From JADCRZ01 sp031399065 (GTDB lineage Bacteria > Bacteroidota > Bacteroidia > Chitinophagales > Chitinophagaceae), in NCBI GenBank assembly GCA_031399065.1, contig JANNOM010000048.1, forward strand, positions 272,064 through 336,063: a stretch of DNA of 64,000 bases. Reading direction: 5' to 3'. Position 1 is the first letter of the stretch; every line of letters starts with the position of its first letter. This document shows, in pieces, positions 47,337 to 56,505 of this stretch. The notes beneath the pieces were generated by a model. The model did no database searches. It worked only from the letters and a program-made list of their open reading frames with translations, and was not told the DNA's origin. Position numbers and translations under genes: made by a program.

Positions 47337-47708
47337 CTATGAATTATGAACTTCCAGCACATGTTCGATCAGTTCCTCGAATTGCTGGATGTCGAATGGT
47401 TTTGCCAGGTAGTATTCCGTACCTGCCTGGCTCGCCAGGTTCTTTATATCATGATTGGCGGAGAAATAGATGACGGGAATATGCTTGGTAGATTGGTCTC
47501 CTTTAAGGGTTTGGGTGGCTACTATGCCCCCGCTGTCGGGAATCCAGTTATCCATAACGATCAGGTCGGGTTTTACCTCGTTCACTACTTTCAATACATT
47601 GTTGCAATTTGATTGGGTAGATACTTCCCAGCCCTGCGATTCGAGAATAAATGAACAAATAGAAAGAATATCGTTATCGTCATCGAAAATCATTATCCTC
47701 CTGGGCAT
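47337..47708 (-). CDS. Single-domain response regulator (CheY-like)
   Basis: The 123-residue protein has one receiver domain: acidic DDDND near residues 9-13, the phosphoacceptor in LIVMDNWIPDSGG, the Thr/Ser switch in VIYFSAN and the Lys in LAKPFDIQQF. There is no output domain, so it would act on a partner protein or as a phosphate shuttle. It stands alone between the TonB receptor and the helicase. A TATATTTG box lies at 47756-47749, about 40 bases before the ATG. Confidence 0.9.
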   Translation of the reverse strand: MPRRIMIFDDDNDILSICSFILESQGWEVSTQSNCNNVLKVVNEVKPDLIVMDNWIPDSGGIVATQTLKGDQSTKHIPVIYFSANHDIKNLASQAGTEYYLAKPFDIQQFEELIEHVLEVHNS

Positions 47709-47748
47709 AGTTGCTATTTTGGATTTAGCGTTTTTTACAGAACGGACA

Positions 47749-47756
47749 CAAATATA
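47749..47756 (-). promoter_or_regulatory. -7 box (TATATTTG) of the receiver gene
   Basis: The minus strand matches TAnnTTTG and lies about 40 bases before the ATG of the receiver gene. It gives a short leader of about 30-35 bases. Confidence 0.45.
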
Positions 47757-47783
47757 ATCAGGATTTTCAGGAAACGGATATTT

Positions 47784-47885
47784 TCACCGCCATACTGAAA
47801 AATTACCGGGCTTTGTCCTCTTTTTTGATTGTAAAAATAGTTCATCCATATCCTGAGGGTTTTCGATAATCGATTTTACTTCCAT
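47784..47885 (-). CDS. Possible 33-codon ORF formed by a repeated helicase tail
   Basis: An ATG at 47885, eight bases after the helicase stop, opens 33 codons that contain the sequence PQDMDELF. This echoes KDMDELL near the end of the helicase. The codon part from about 47854 to 47803 resembles the helicase end at 47955-47894, but a ten-base deletion shifts the frame. It may be a remnant rather than a gene. Confidence 0.2.
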   Translation of the reverse strand: MEVKSIIENPQDMDELFLQSKKRTKPGNFSVWR

Positions 47886-47955
47886 TTTGAAACTTACCGG
47901 GCTTTATACTCTTTTTCCAGTGTTAAAAAATAGGTTAATAGTTCATCCATATCCT
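47803..47955. repeat. Imperfect direct repeat of the helicase 3' end
   Basis: Bases 47803-47854 and 47894-47955 share TTACCGGGCTTT at one end and TTCATCCATATCCT at the other; the second copy is about ten bases longer in the middle. The second copy is the last 20 codons of the helicase gene; the first lies past its stop. Copies are 91 bases apart. Confidence 0.6.
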
Positions 47956-49699
47956 TTGCCAGTTTTTTCCCGTCGGGCCTCGCTTTCAACGATCCTATAT
48001 GCTGTTTTAGCGGTTTTATCAATTGGTTACCCAGGCTGGAACAAAAGTATTCATTGGCTTTTATGAGCCTTTGCTGTAAGGGGGTTTCATCGCCGGAGTC
48101 GTGAGCGATCACTAGGAGCTGTCCTAACTGTAACCTGAATTTTGCCGATACTTCCTGCAATTCAGCGGCATGGGTAAGCAGTTGCTGAACGAGGCGGAGA
48201 TTTGTCATTCGTTCTTTGGCGGGCCTTCCGGTCAATATATCCACTTTGCTTTCCAGCTTTTCTACCAGTGCCGTAAAATCGTAGTTATTGATAATGGTGC
48301 GCTTCTCATAAAGACCCGCTTCTTTCTTCAACATGTCCTGCAGTTCGTTGAGTTCCGCCTCCCTGCTGGCAAAAGCGATTACTTTTTCGTCTGTCCGTAT
48401 GCAATGCCGCTGTATCGCGGAGCGGAGCACCATGCCTTCCAGGGAAGTACAGCGGCTGAGTGCCACATATACCTGTCCCGCCGCAAATGAAGCCCCGGCA
48501 TCGATAATAGCTTTAGTAAAAGTAAGGCCCTGACTTTTATGAATGGTGATAGCCCAGGCCAGGCGGATGGGGTATTGGGTAAAAGTGCCCAGTTCTTCTT
48601 CCTGTATACGATTCTTTTCGGGGTTAAAAGAATAGCGGATATTCTTCCATTTTTCCCTGGTAACGGCAAAATCTTCCGTTTCTCCTTCAAACCGTATGTA
48701 GATAATATTTTCCACTATGCGGTTTACGCGCCCGATCTTGCCGTTATAATATCGTTTTTCCGGATCGTTCTTTATAAATAACACCTGTGCGCCTTCTTTT
48801 AACAACAGGGTATTATCGGTAGGCATTATCTTTTCCGAAAACTCCCCGCTTACAACGGCTGCGAACCGATGGAGCGGGCCGGGCAGTTTATCGAGTTCGG
48901 AAGCATTGATGCTTTCTGTTTTGCGGTTATGCGTACTTAAAACGATGTATGGATCTTCGGGTGCGGACACAAAATGAGGCTGGTAACGCGCGTTCAGCAA
49001 GGCCAGGTCGGAAGCGGTGACACTATTATTTCTTACCCGGTTAAGCACATCGATGAAGTGCTGATCTTTCTGACGGTAGATCTTCTTAAGTTCGATGTAA
49101 AGAGGTGGAATACGTGCTACTGCTTTTGCATGAAAAAAGAAAGGACTTTCATAGTAGGGGTTTAGTATTTCCCATTCATCTTCCCCGACTACCGGAGGCA
49201 ACTGGAAAAGATCGCCGATGTATAGCACCTGTACACCGCCAAAAGGCTGAAAACTGTTTTTTCGTACAAAGCGCAGGATGATATCCATAGCATCCAACAT
49301 GTCTGCCCTTACCATAGAAATCTCGTCGATAATGAGCAGGTCCATATTCCGCATCAGTTCTTTTTTCTCGGCACTTAAACGGATTTTTTTTACCAGGTTA
49401 ATGGAATTATTGATTTCCCCGTTCTGGTGTACGAGGGAAAAATGATCCATGTCGTCCGGTATAAACGGTCCGAACGGAAGCTGGAAGAAGGAGTGAATGG
49501 TAACCCCACCTGCATTAATGGCTGCCACCCCGGTAGGAGCCACTACTATGGCGTTCTTGCCGGTATGCTCCTGTATGTATTTAAGAAAAGTGGTTTTACC
49601 GGTACCTGCTTTGCCCGTTAAAAAAATGTGCCGGCTCGTATTATTTACAAAGGAGGCAGCCAGGTCAAAAATCGTATTCGTAGTGTCCTTGATAAACAT
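47894..49699 (-). CDS. PIF1-like DNA helicase/AAA ATPase
   Basis: The 601-residue protein has Walker A GKAGTGKTTF at about residues 29-38, motif Ia VVAPTGVAAINAGG and Walker B IIDEISMVRADML. The later GRVNRIVENIIYIRFEGE, AWAITIHKSQGLTF and VYVALSRCTS sequences fit PIF1/RecD-type superfamily 1 helicases. A C-terminal helical tail of about 170 residues follows. The protein probably unwinds DNA for replication or repair. ATG at 49699 is chosen; a TTG three codons upstream is less likely. Its terminal codons are imperfectly repeated downstream at 47803-47854. Confidence 0.87.
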   Translation of the reverse strand: MFIKDTTNTIFDLAASFVNNTSRHIFLTGKAGTGKTTFLKYIQEHTGKNAIVVAPTGVAAINAGGVTIHSFFQLPFGPFIPDDMDHFSLVHQNGEINNSINLVKKIRLSAEKKELMRNMDLLIIDEISMVRADMLDAMDIILRFVRKNSFQPFGGVQVLYIGDLFQLPPVVGEDEWEILNPYYESPFFFHAKAVARIPPLYIELKKIYRQKDQHFIDVLNRVRNNSVTASDLALLNARYQPHFVSAPEDPYIVLSTHNRKTESINASELDKLPGPLHRFAAVVSGEFSEKIMPTDNTLLLKEGAQVLFIKNDPEKRYYNGKIGRVNRIVENIIYIRFEGETEDFAVTREKWKNIRYSFNPEKNRIQEEELGTFTQYPIRLAWAITIHKSQGLTFTKAIIDAGASFAAGQVYVALSRCTSLEGMVLRSAIQRHCIRTDEKVIAFASREAELNELQDMLKKEAGLYEKRTIINNYDFTALVEKLESKVDILTGRPAKERMTNLRLVQQLLTHAAELQEVSAKFRLQLGQLLVIAHDSGDETPLQQRLIKANEYFCSSLGNQLIKPLKQHIGSLKARPDGKKLAKDMDELLTYFLTLEKEYKAR

Positions 49700-49774
49700 T
49701 CGGGGCAAATCTATTAAAAATTACCAGCCTGCGGTATATTTCTTACCTTCATCGCCATTAAAAAAGGGCAGATT

Positions 49775-50074
49775 ATGGAACGCAAAACCCAATACGGAAC
49801 CGTGCTCGAAGCACTGGAGGCATTCAGAAAGCAGGGATATACCACCGATTTTAACCTGGAAGAAAACTGCATCGTATGCAATAATGCCCGTTTTAAAGCG
49901 GATGAATTCGAGATTGCCGACCTGTACCGGTACGAAGGTGCTTCCGACCCGTCGGAAGAAGCTACGGTATACGCCATCGAATCCACTTCCGGAATAAAAG
50001 GCGTACTGGTAACCGGCTATGGTGTTTATTCAGAAACCCAGTCGGATGAAATATTGAAGAAACTAAGCAGGTAA
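49775..50074 (+). CDS. Conserved 99-residue protein of unknown function
   Basis: The protein resembles a small Bacteroidota family often labelled phosphoribosylpyrophosphate synthetase although it has no PRPP-binding motif. It has LEALEAFRKQGYTTDFNLEENCIVC, then an acidic, Tyr-rich part and a GIKGVLVTGYG segment. No catalytic site was recognised. It is divergent from the helicase, and a TACCTTCA box at 49744-49751 may be its promoter. Confidence 0.65.
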   Translation: MERKTQYGTVLEALEAFRKQGYTTDFNLEENCIVCNNARFKADEFEIADLYRYEGASDPSEEATVYAIESTSGIKGVLVTGYGVYSETQSDEILKKLSR

Positions 50075-50084
50075 GGCGCTGGCG

Positions 50085-50849
50085 TTAATGAAGCAGCCGC
50101 TCGTCTTTAAGCTTCACTCCACTGATCTGTAATAGGAAACACTGAGACACCAGGTAACTGATTTGCCCGGCAGCCATCTCGAAACCAAGTCCCGCCGGCC
50201 GGATATTAGATACGCAATTCCTTCTTTCATCCGTTAACCCCGGCACCGGACGATACGTAATATAAGCACCCATGCTGTCGAATGAAGACAGTCCCGGCCT
50301 TTCACCTATTATTATTACCGATAGCTTTGCTTGTAATAAGGAGGCGACAGGATCTCCGATGGCTACCCTTGCCTGCTCCACTATAGTGAAAGCCGCCAGT
50401 GAAAAGCCCTTGCTTTTTAATAAAGGCACAAGTACATCCAGCAAATGGATAACATGCAGATGAATGGCCGTTGCCGAAAGGCCGTCTGCAATAATGATTG
50501 CAATATCGCAGGGTGTTGTGCCCGCCGCCTTAAGCTGCTGTATTGCTTCTTCGCTTAATTGCCTGCCCCGGTCGGGCCTTTGCAGGTATTCCGTGCGGCT
50601 ACCCGCGCGGCTTTTAATTATCTGTACCGGCCACCCGAATTTTCCCAATGCCGCAGCAATCGCATTGCTTTCCATACTTGTGTGTACGGCATCTCTTGCA
50701 TGCGCATGGGCCATTTTGAACCGCAGGGTCTCTTTAAGCGGTACGGATACACCGGTACTCCCCAGTGCTATCCGGGCATCGGTAAACGCCCTCAGCGACT
50801 CCCAGGCATCGTTTTGTATCGTATGTTTAAATGGTTTCAGTGAATGCAT
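50085..50849 (-). CDS. eutC: Ethanolamine ammonia-lyase small subunit
   Basis: The 254-residue product matches EutC, with the B12-binding sites in TSMESNAIAAALG, the SRAGSRTEYLQRPDRGRQL segment and the later IIADGLSATAIHLH and IIGERPGLSSFDSMGAYITY. Together with EutB it converts ethanolamine to acetaldehyde and ammonia using adenosylcobalamin. It follows EutB by three bases and is the last gene of the minus-strand operon. It ends ten bases from the convergent 99-residue protein gene. Confidence 0.95.
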   Translation of the reverse strand: MHSLKPFKHTIQNDAWESLRAFTDARIALGSTGVSVPLKETLRFKMAHAHARDAVHTSMESNAIAAALGKFGWPVQIIKSRAGSRTEYLQRPDRGRQLSEEAIQQLKAAGTTPCDIAIIIADGLSATAIHLHVIHLLDVLVPLLKSKGFSLAAFTIVEQARVAIGDPVASLLQAKLSVIIIGERPGLSSFDSMGAYITYRPVPGLTDERRNCVSNIRPAGLGFEMAAGQISYLVSQCFLLQISGVKLKDERLLH

Positions 50850-50852
50850 ATA

Positions 50853-52223
50853 TCAACTGCTTTTAAGTAGTAAGTGACCTGCCGCAACCGGCAGTTTATT
50901 GCCTTCCTCGTCGGTGATGCCCTGCCGTATCAGCCATTGTTCAAACTCGGGTGAAGGTTTTTTGTTCAATACTTTCCGCAGGTAAAGCGCGTCATGAAAA
51001 GAAGTGGTCTGGTAATTAAGCATGATATCGTCTGCACCCGGTACACCCATGATAAAGTTGCAGCCCGCTACACCCAGCAGGGTCATCAGGTTGTCCATAT
51101 CGTCCTGGTCGGCTTCGGCATGATTGGTATAACAGATATCCACGCCCATTGGCAGGCCCAGCATTTTTCCGCAGAAATGATCTTCCAGTGCTGCACGGAT
51201 GATCTGCTTGCCATCGTACAGGTATTCCGGACCTATAAAGCCTACGACGGAATTTACCAGGTGCGGATTAAAATGCCTGGCCACTGCATATGCCCTGGCT
51301 TCACAGGTTTGCTGATCGATGCCCTCATGGGCGTTGGCAGATAAAGAAGATCCCTGGCCCGTTTCAAAGTACATGGCATTGCTTCCCAGGGTACCGCGCT
51401 TTAAGGAAGCCGCGGCGTCACATCCTTCTTTTAAAAGGGACAGATTAACCCCGAAAGAGCTGTTCGTTTTTTCCGTACCACCTATAGATTGAAATACCAG
51501 GTCGACCGGTGCGTGGCCGATTATCTTCATAGTGGTGGTAATATGGCATAAAACGCAGCTCTGTGTTGGTATGCTGAATTGCTCACGCAGGTCGTCGATC
51601 ATAGTGAGCAGCAACGTAACCTTATCGGGACTGTCTGTAGCCGGATTAATACCAATCACGGCATCGCCGCTGCCATACAATAATCCGTCTATCATACTGG
51701 CTGCTATTCCCTTCAGATCATCTGTCGGGTGATTGGGTTGCAGCCGGGTAGAAAGCCGGCCCTGTAAGCCAACGGTATTGCGGAAACGCGTAACCACTTC
51801 CATTTTTTGCCCCACCAGTATCAGGTCCTGGTTGCGCATCAGTTTGCTCACTGCGGCTATCATCTCCGGGATAAAGGCGGCCGATAATGTACGCAGGGTT
51901 GCTCCATCCGCCTGTTCACTTAATAACCAGTCCCTGCATTCCCCTACGGTAAAATGAGAGACAGGCGCAAAAGCATCCGCGTTATGCGTATCTATAATCA
52001 ACCTGGTTACTTCATCTTTTTCATAAGGCACCAGCGGTTCCTGCAAAAATGTTTTTAGCGGAACATCTGCCAGTGCCATCTGTGCGGCCACGCGTTCTTC
52101 ATAGGTGAGGGCGGCCAGTTCTGCCAGCACATCCCCCGAGCGAAAAGGAGATGCTTTAGCCAATAATGTTTTCAGGTCTTTAAAAACATAGGTATGGTTT
52201 CGTATGGTATGTTTATAACTCAC
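50853..52223 (-). CDS. eutB: Ethanolamine ammonia-lyase large subunit
   Basis: From a GTG at 52223 the protein is 456 residues, close to the 453 of E. coli EutB, and starts with VSYKHTIRNHTYVFKDLKTLLAKA. Key segments include FRSGDVLAELAAL, DAVIGINPATDSPDK and the active-site FIGPEYLYDGKQIIRAALED. The GTG overlaps the permease TGA stop as GTGA, which strongly supports this start; the reading frame upstream has no homology and lacks an ATG close by. The enzyme needs adenosylcobalamin; no EutA reactivase gene is seen. Confidence 0.93.
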   Translation of the reverse strand: MSYKHTIRNHTYVFKDLKTLLAKASPFRSGDVLAELAALTYEERVAAQMALADVPLKTFLQEPLVPYEKDEVTRLIIDTHNADAFAPVSHFTVGECRDWLLSEQADGATLRTLSAAFIPEMIAAVSKLMRNQDLILVGQKMEVVTRFRNTVGLQGRLSTRLQPNHPTDDLKGIAASMIDGLLYGSGDAVIGINPATDSPDKVTLLLTMIDDLREQFSIPTQSCVLCHITTTMKIIGHAPVDLVFQSIGGTEKTNSSFGVNLSLLKEGCDAAASLKRGTLGSNAMYFETGQGSSLSANAHEGIDQQTCEARAYAVARHFNPHLVNSVVGFIGPEYLYDGKQIIRAALEDHFCGKMLGLPMGVDICYTNHAEADQDDMDNLMTLLGVAGCNFIMGVPGADDIMLNYQTTSFHDALYLRKVLNKKPSPEFEQWLIRQGITDEEGNKLPVAAGHLLLKSS

Positions 52224-53548
52224 GGCAATGTATAGGTGCTGGTATCCGGTAGTCTTTTGTATTTCCCCGAAGCTATAAATAAAGCGACCAGGATCAGCAG
52301 AAGCGAAAAAAAGAGCAGGCTTAATCCCTGGTTGTAATAGATGACCGCTACAAGGCATACACCGGATAATACCAGGGCTATACCCGGGAACCAGGGATAA
52401 AAGGGTGTTACGAAAGGGCGTTCCATCCGGGGAAATTTTTTACGCATTACAAACAGGCTGATCATGCTGATGATATACATTACGATGGCCCCCAATACGG
52501 ACAATACGATCAGTTCGCTGGTTTTGCCGGAACAAACGGCGATTATGCCTATTAGTCCGCCCGCTACCATCGCCCGTTGCGGTGTGCGGGAAGCAGGGTG
52601 TATGCCGGCCAGGAAGGAAGGAAGGTACTGCGCCCTTGCCAGTGCAAAAATCTGCCGGGAGTATCCCGTTATGATGCTGTGGAAAGAAGCCACCAATCCA
52701 AAAAGACCGATACCTGCAAATAGCTTGGTAAAGCTACTCTGGCTTCCCATTACAATGCCGATAGCTTCCGGAAGAGGATAGTCTATATCTGACAGGTTCT
52801 CCCAGCGCGTGATGCCCCCCGTTAGTATCATTACACCGAGCGCCAGTATGGCCAGTGTAACAATGCCGGAGATATAACCTGCCGGGATCGTGCGCTTTGG
52901 CTCCCGCGCTTCTTCAGCCACCATGGCAACTCCCTCGATGGCAAGGTAAAACCAGATGGCAAATGGCAAAGCGGCAAATACGCCCTTCCAGCCAAAAGGC
53001 AGACTGTTGTTCATGAAGTTCCTCGTTTCGAAATGAGGTGCTATGATGCCCATATAGAGAAGCAACTCACCGACAGCCAGCAGTGTTACTATTAGCGTAA
53101 AAACAGCCGACTCTTTAATACCGGCGAAATTGATGGCGGTAAAAAGTATATAAGCCCCTATAGCCGTGTATAAAACATGAAATGAAGGATGCAAAAAATG
53201 AAGATAACTACCCAGGGCAAACGCCACGGCCGGTGTGGCAAGGAGAAATTCTACCAGGGTGGCATAGCCCGCTATAAGCCCCCCTACAGGCCCGAGTGCT
53301 TTATGAGAATAAGCAAACGGCCCTCCGGCGTTAGGGATAGAAGTGGTAAGTTCCGTAAAGCTGAAGACAAACGTTATGTACAGCACTGTAACTATCAGGG
53401 TAGCAATCAGCAGCCCCATGGTACCTCCCGCCTTCCAGCCGTAGTTCCATCCGAAGTATTCGCCGGATATCACCAAACCTACCGCTATCGCCCAGAAATG
53501 CGTAGCACTTAATGCCTTTTTGAGGGGGGTATTGCCGGGTACATTCAT
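52220..53548 (-). CDS. Ethanolamine permease (APC superfamily)
   Basis: The 442-residue protein has about twelve hydrophobic helices and the APC first-helix motif HFWAIAVGLVISGEYFGWNYGWKAGGTMGLL, followed by FSFTELTTSIPNAGGPFAYSHKALGPVGGL. This matches the Eat/EutP-type ethanolamine transporter. It begins the operon permease-EutB-EutC and overlaps the GTG start of EutB by four bases. The short distance suggests coordinated translation. Ethanolamine uptake follows from context. Confidence 0.9.
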   Translation of the reverse strand: MNVPGNTPLKKALSATHFWAIAVGLVISGEYFGWNYGWKAGGTMGLLIATLIVTVLYITFVFSFTELTTSIPNAGGPFAYSHKALGPVGGLIAGYATLVEFLLATPAVAFALGSYLHFLHPSFHVLYTAIGAYILFTAINFAGIKESAVFTLIVTLLAVGELLLYMGIIAPHFETRNFMNNSLPFGWKGVFAALPFAIWFYLAIEGVAMVAEEAREPKRTIPAGYISGIVTLAILALGVMILTGGITRWENLSDIDYPLPEAIGIVMGSQSSFTKLFAGIGLFGLVASFHSIITGYSRQIFALARAQYLPSFLAGIHPASRTPQRAMVAGGLIGIIAVCSGKTSELIVLSVLGAIVMYIISMISLFVMRKKFPRMERPFVTPFYPWFPGIALVLSGVCLVAVIYYNQGLSLLFFSLLLILVALFIASGKYKRLPDTSTYTLP

Positions 53549-53684
53549 GTTGCGGTTATTACCCTAATGTACGATGTTTCCGATATTATGCTTTAATAAA
53601 TTTATCATTGCCTGTCTGTAGAATTTATTGGAGCCGGTTCTACCAATGCATCGTATAAGGAAAAATCATTTGATCATATTCCTC

Positions 53685-56228
53685 CTAATTACCTCTTCTT
53701 CTTTCCGGAACTGCATTGCCGGATGACCTAGCGGCGGGCAGTCTGTTTTGTGTGGAAGGTCTCGCTACCGGCGGGCGATTTTGCGAAGAAGGCCTTGTCA
53801 CAGGTGTACGCACCTGCGGTGTCGGAGATGTAGTGGGCCGGTTACTGAAACCACCTGTTCTGCCCTGGTCGAAGTTATTAATGCGCATATTACTTCGTTC
53901 TCTTAATTGCTGTTCCCTTTCCACTTGTTGCAGGCCCGGCGCATTTTCCCTGGTAGCGGGCTTCCAGCCGCTTCTATCCCTTTGCTGAAATCCTCCGCCG
54001 GTATTACGTTGATATACATTTCCACCCCTGTCGGTAATCACGTCATTGGCTTCCCTAGAGCGGATGGGATCCGGCAGCCGGTTGGATGGAACGGGGTCAA
54101 AATCATTTCCCGGTAATCGGCTACCCGGAGTGGTCCCCGTATTTCCCCCAACCGGAGGAAGCCTGTTACCCGGTCTTGTTGCCGGGTTCACCTGGTCTGG
54201 CGGAAGACGGTTACCTGGTGTTGGTCTTACCACGCCTGTTTCCGGAAGCCGGTTGCCCGGTCTTGTTCCCGGGTTCACCTGGCCGGGCGGAAGACGGTTA
54301 CCACCCGGGCCATTTGCCCCGGGCCGCAAAGGACGATTGGCCAGCGACTGGTTGGGACGGCGATTAACGTCCCTCGTTATTACTCCCCTGTTATTACGAT
54401 ACAGGTTATTTGTTGTACGGTTATTAATGATCGTTATATTGTTGTTGACGGTTACGCTACGTCGGTTACTTCCATAATATCCTCCGTGCCAGCCTCCGTT
54501 ACCCCTTGCCCAATAGGGCGGACGATAAGGCGGGCGGTAAGCGGGCGGCCCCCACCATCCCCCATGCCAGCCCAGCCATGATCCGCTGCCATACGAAAAA
54601 CTGAAGAACCCGGTGCTGAAACCAAAGCCCATGTTAAAGCCTGTCCATGGGTTATAGTGCATCCCGAAACCCCAGGTAAGGGGGCGTGCATAATAATATC
54701 GCCTGTACCAGGGGCGATAGCGCCATCCTGTACCATAAACAACCGTAGGGCCATATACATAACATCCTAAATAACCCGGAGTGTATCCCATATAAATATA
54801 ATCGGGCGTGGCGTCATAAATGTAAACATATCTCGTATTGTAAACGGGATTGTTCGCAGGTATGCGGTCTATGTCAGCCGGTCGCTGTTCCGACACCCTC
54901 CAGGGCCCGTTAGGGTTATCCGATTCAAACCATACGCCATTATCCACAGCATAGTACCTGGCATTTTCGAATATGACGGACGAAGGGGTATTGACTGCGT
55001 ATTTCATATCCGTACCCTCAATACTTTCAAATTCGGGAGATCCGTCGTATTGCACGCTGGTCGTGGCGGTTTTGCGATCCACTTTGGCCGTTTGCGGTAT
55101 GGAAGCGTCCAGCACTGCTTCCCTTGCGGCATCCGTACCCGCTATGTTGGCCAACACCACATCTTTATCGGATCCTTCCGGTATTTTGGAGAAATCGGCT
55201 GGCAAACGATCGGGCTCCACGTATGTCCAGTCACCGCTTTTTAAAGATGGCGACTTGTACCAGCGGCCGGATACGACTATATAATTATCCTGCGAATTGA
55301 TATCTTTAAAAATATCATTGTCGCTATTGCTCACATAGAGCAGCCCGGTACCTTCTACCGTTCTATATTGTGCTTCCCCATCAGACTGTATAAGCTCTGC
55401 CGGTTTCGTGCTTACTATAATGGCGGGTGGTGTAGGCGGTTGCGGTTTTTTAGCAGGCTGTTTAGGGGTTTCATTTTTATCCTGCTCCTCTTTCTCCGCG
55501 TTCTCTTTCTCCTGTTTTTTAACCGCATCATCCAGTGCTTTAATACGGCGTGGCAAAGTACTCACCGGCTTCCACCCGTTAGCAACAGCAGCAGACTGGT
55601 ACCAGAATTTACCCCCATAGAGATAATACTTTTTATCATCCGGATTTTGAACGATCAGAAAAGGAGAATTAGTTACTTTTTGCATCTGGATATCCTTATC
55701 CTGCTCCAGTATAGGTTCTCCATCGATGGTTATCAATGCGGAAGGATTGGTAGTATAAATGATAGTAGGAGGATCGTTACTCAGGTTATCGCTTCCACCG
55801 CCCGACTGCTGCTGCAGTGTCGCCACTATTTCTTCCAGTGATATCTCAAGGTTCCATTTAGGCACTTCATTCTCGATGGTTTCTTTCAAACCCTGCAGTT
55901 CTCCTGCATTTTCAACTCCCGGAAATTTGGCGTCTTTTACTTTAATACTTTCCAGCGTCGCGGTACGGCTGTCCTTATCTGTTAGTAATATAGCCTCCGT
56001 CCATATAGCCCCGAATACGGGCTCCTCACCTGATTTTTTCCGCACCGATACCGCTGCGCGGGAAGACAGTCTATTACCACTATACGATTCGGGCTGGGGT
56101 TGATAAATAGTTATCTTGCCTCCGCCTGACAAGGGAATTTCTTTCGGCCACTCCTGCTGGGCAAACAGTGAAACGGGAAAGGGAAGAGAGCCCACTAATA
56201 AAAAGATGAATAGTTTCAGCGCATGCAT
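53685..56228 (-). CDS. Exported repeat-rich protein with triple beta modules and NRLP repeats
   Basis: The 847-residue protein has a signal peptide ending near residue 24 (LFAQQ). About residues 150-470 hold three related modules: each has an I-x-T-x-P or T-x-x-Q-Y-D-G segment, then a GTxLLYVxNS-like strand and Y-Y-x-x-x-G-x-WYxS. A Tyr/Trp/Gly-rich region at about 475-600 resembles the repeats of some surface or inner-membrane-associated proteins. The C-terminal 200 residues are rich in Pro, Asn, Arg and Gly with several NRLP units. No enzyme motif is visible. The repeats and composition suggest an extracellular or envelope structural role. Confidence 0.7.
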   Translation of the reverse strand: MHALKLFIFLLVGSLPFPVSLFAQQEWPKEIPLSGGGKITIYQPQPESYSGNRLSSRAAVSVRKKSGEEPVFGAIWTEAILLTDKDSRTATLESIKVKDAKFPGVENAGELQGLKETIENEVPKWNLEISLEEIVATLQQQSGGGSDNLSNDPPTIIYTTNPSALITIDGEPILEQDKDIQMQKVTNSPFLIVQNPDDKKYYLYGGKFWYQSAAVANGWKPVSTLPRRIKALDDAVKKQEKENAEKEEQDKNETPKQPAKKPQPPTPPAIIVSTKPAELIQSDGEAQYRTVEGTGLLYVSNSDNDIFKDINSQDNYIVVSGRWYKSPSLKSGDWTYVEPDRLPADFSKIPEGSDKDVVLANIAGTDAAREAVLDASIPQTAKVDRKTATTSVQYDGSPEFESIEGTDMKYAVNTPSSVIFENARYYAVDNGVWFESDNPNGPWRVSEQRPADIDRIPANNPVYNTRYVYIYDATPDYIYMGYTPGYLGCYVYGPTVVYGTGWRYRPWYRRYYYARPLTWGFGMHYNPWTGFNMGFGFSTGFFSFSYGSGSWLGWHGGWWGPPAYRPPYRPPYWARGNGGWHGGYYGSNRRSVTVNNNITIINNRTTNNLYRNNRGVITRDVNRRPNQSLANRPLRPGANGPGGNRLPPGQVNPGTRPGNRLPETGVVRPTPGNRLPPDQVNPATRPGNRLPPVGGNTGTTPGSRLPGNDFDPVPSNRLPDPIRSREANDVITDRGGNVYQRNTGGGFQQRDRSGWKPATRENAPGLQQVEREQQLRERSNMRINNFDQGRTGGFSNRPTTSPTPQVRTPVTRPSSQNRPPVARPSTQNRLPAARSSGNAVPERRRGN
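54157..54302 (-). repeat. Near-identical 59-bp tandem repeats in the NRLP region
   Basis: Copies at 54157-54215 and 54244-54302 differ at about six positions and have an 87-base period, which equals 29 codons. They code for the P-G-N-R-L-P-type units of the 847-residue protein. Such DNA repeats can change length by slippage or recombination. Confidence 0.75.
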
Positions 56229-56505
56229 ATCGGAGTATTTTATGAACTTATAAAATTGAACAGTCTTAACCGTACTCCCCAGGGTAGCCGCAACAGGTTT
56301 AAACTGCTACCATAAAGTTAATAAACTTACTCCTGTTAACCATTATACCTTATAAATAACAGACTAATTGTGCCCGGATCGTAAAATGGTAGCGACTATA
56401 AAAGATCCATTAAATAATCTGATCGGTCTTAATTACCATCCGCAATTTATCCTGAAATAAATTTATAAGCCTTATTTTCGGAATGTAAACGCAAATTCCG
56501 GCAGT
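56229..56505. other. Intergenic region between the repeat protein and the Crp-like gene
   Basis: The region separates two divergent genes. It contains GGTAGC...GCTACC (56283-56311) enclosing GTTTAAAC, and a TATTTTCG box at 56473-56480 close to the plus-strand Crp start. No gene is supported. Confidence 0.35.

Noticed and set aside
49775..50074. Phosphoribosylpyrophosphate synthetase label
   Set aside because: The 99 residues have no PRPP-binding motif or sufficient length.
52224..52358. N-terminal extension of EutB
   Set aside because: The homology begins at the GTG at 52223, which overlaps the permease stop as GTGA; the extension reads the permease gene.
56283..56311. GGTAGC...GCTACC hairpin enclosing GTTTAAAC
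   Set aside because: The loop is long and there is no T tract; it may be chance.
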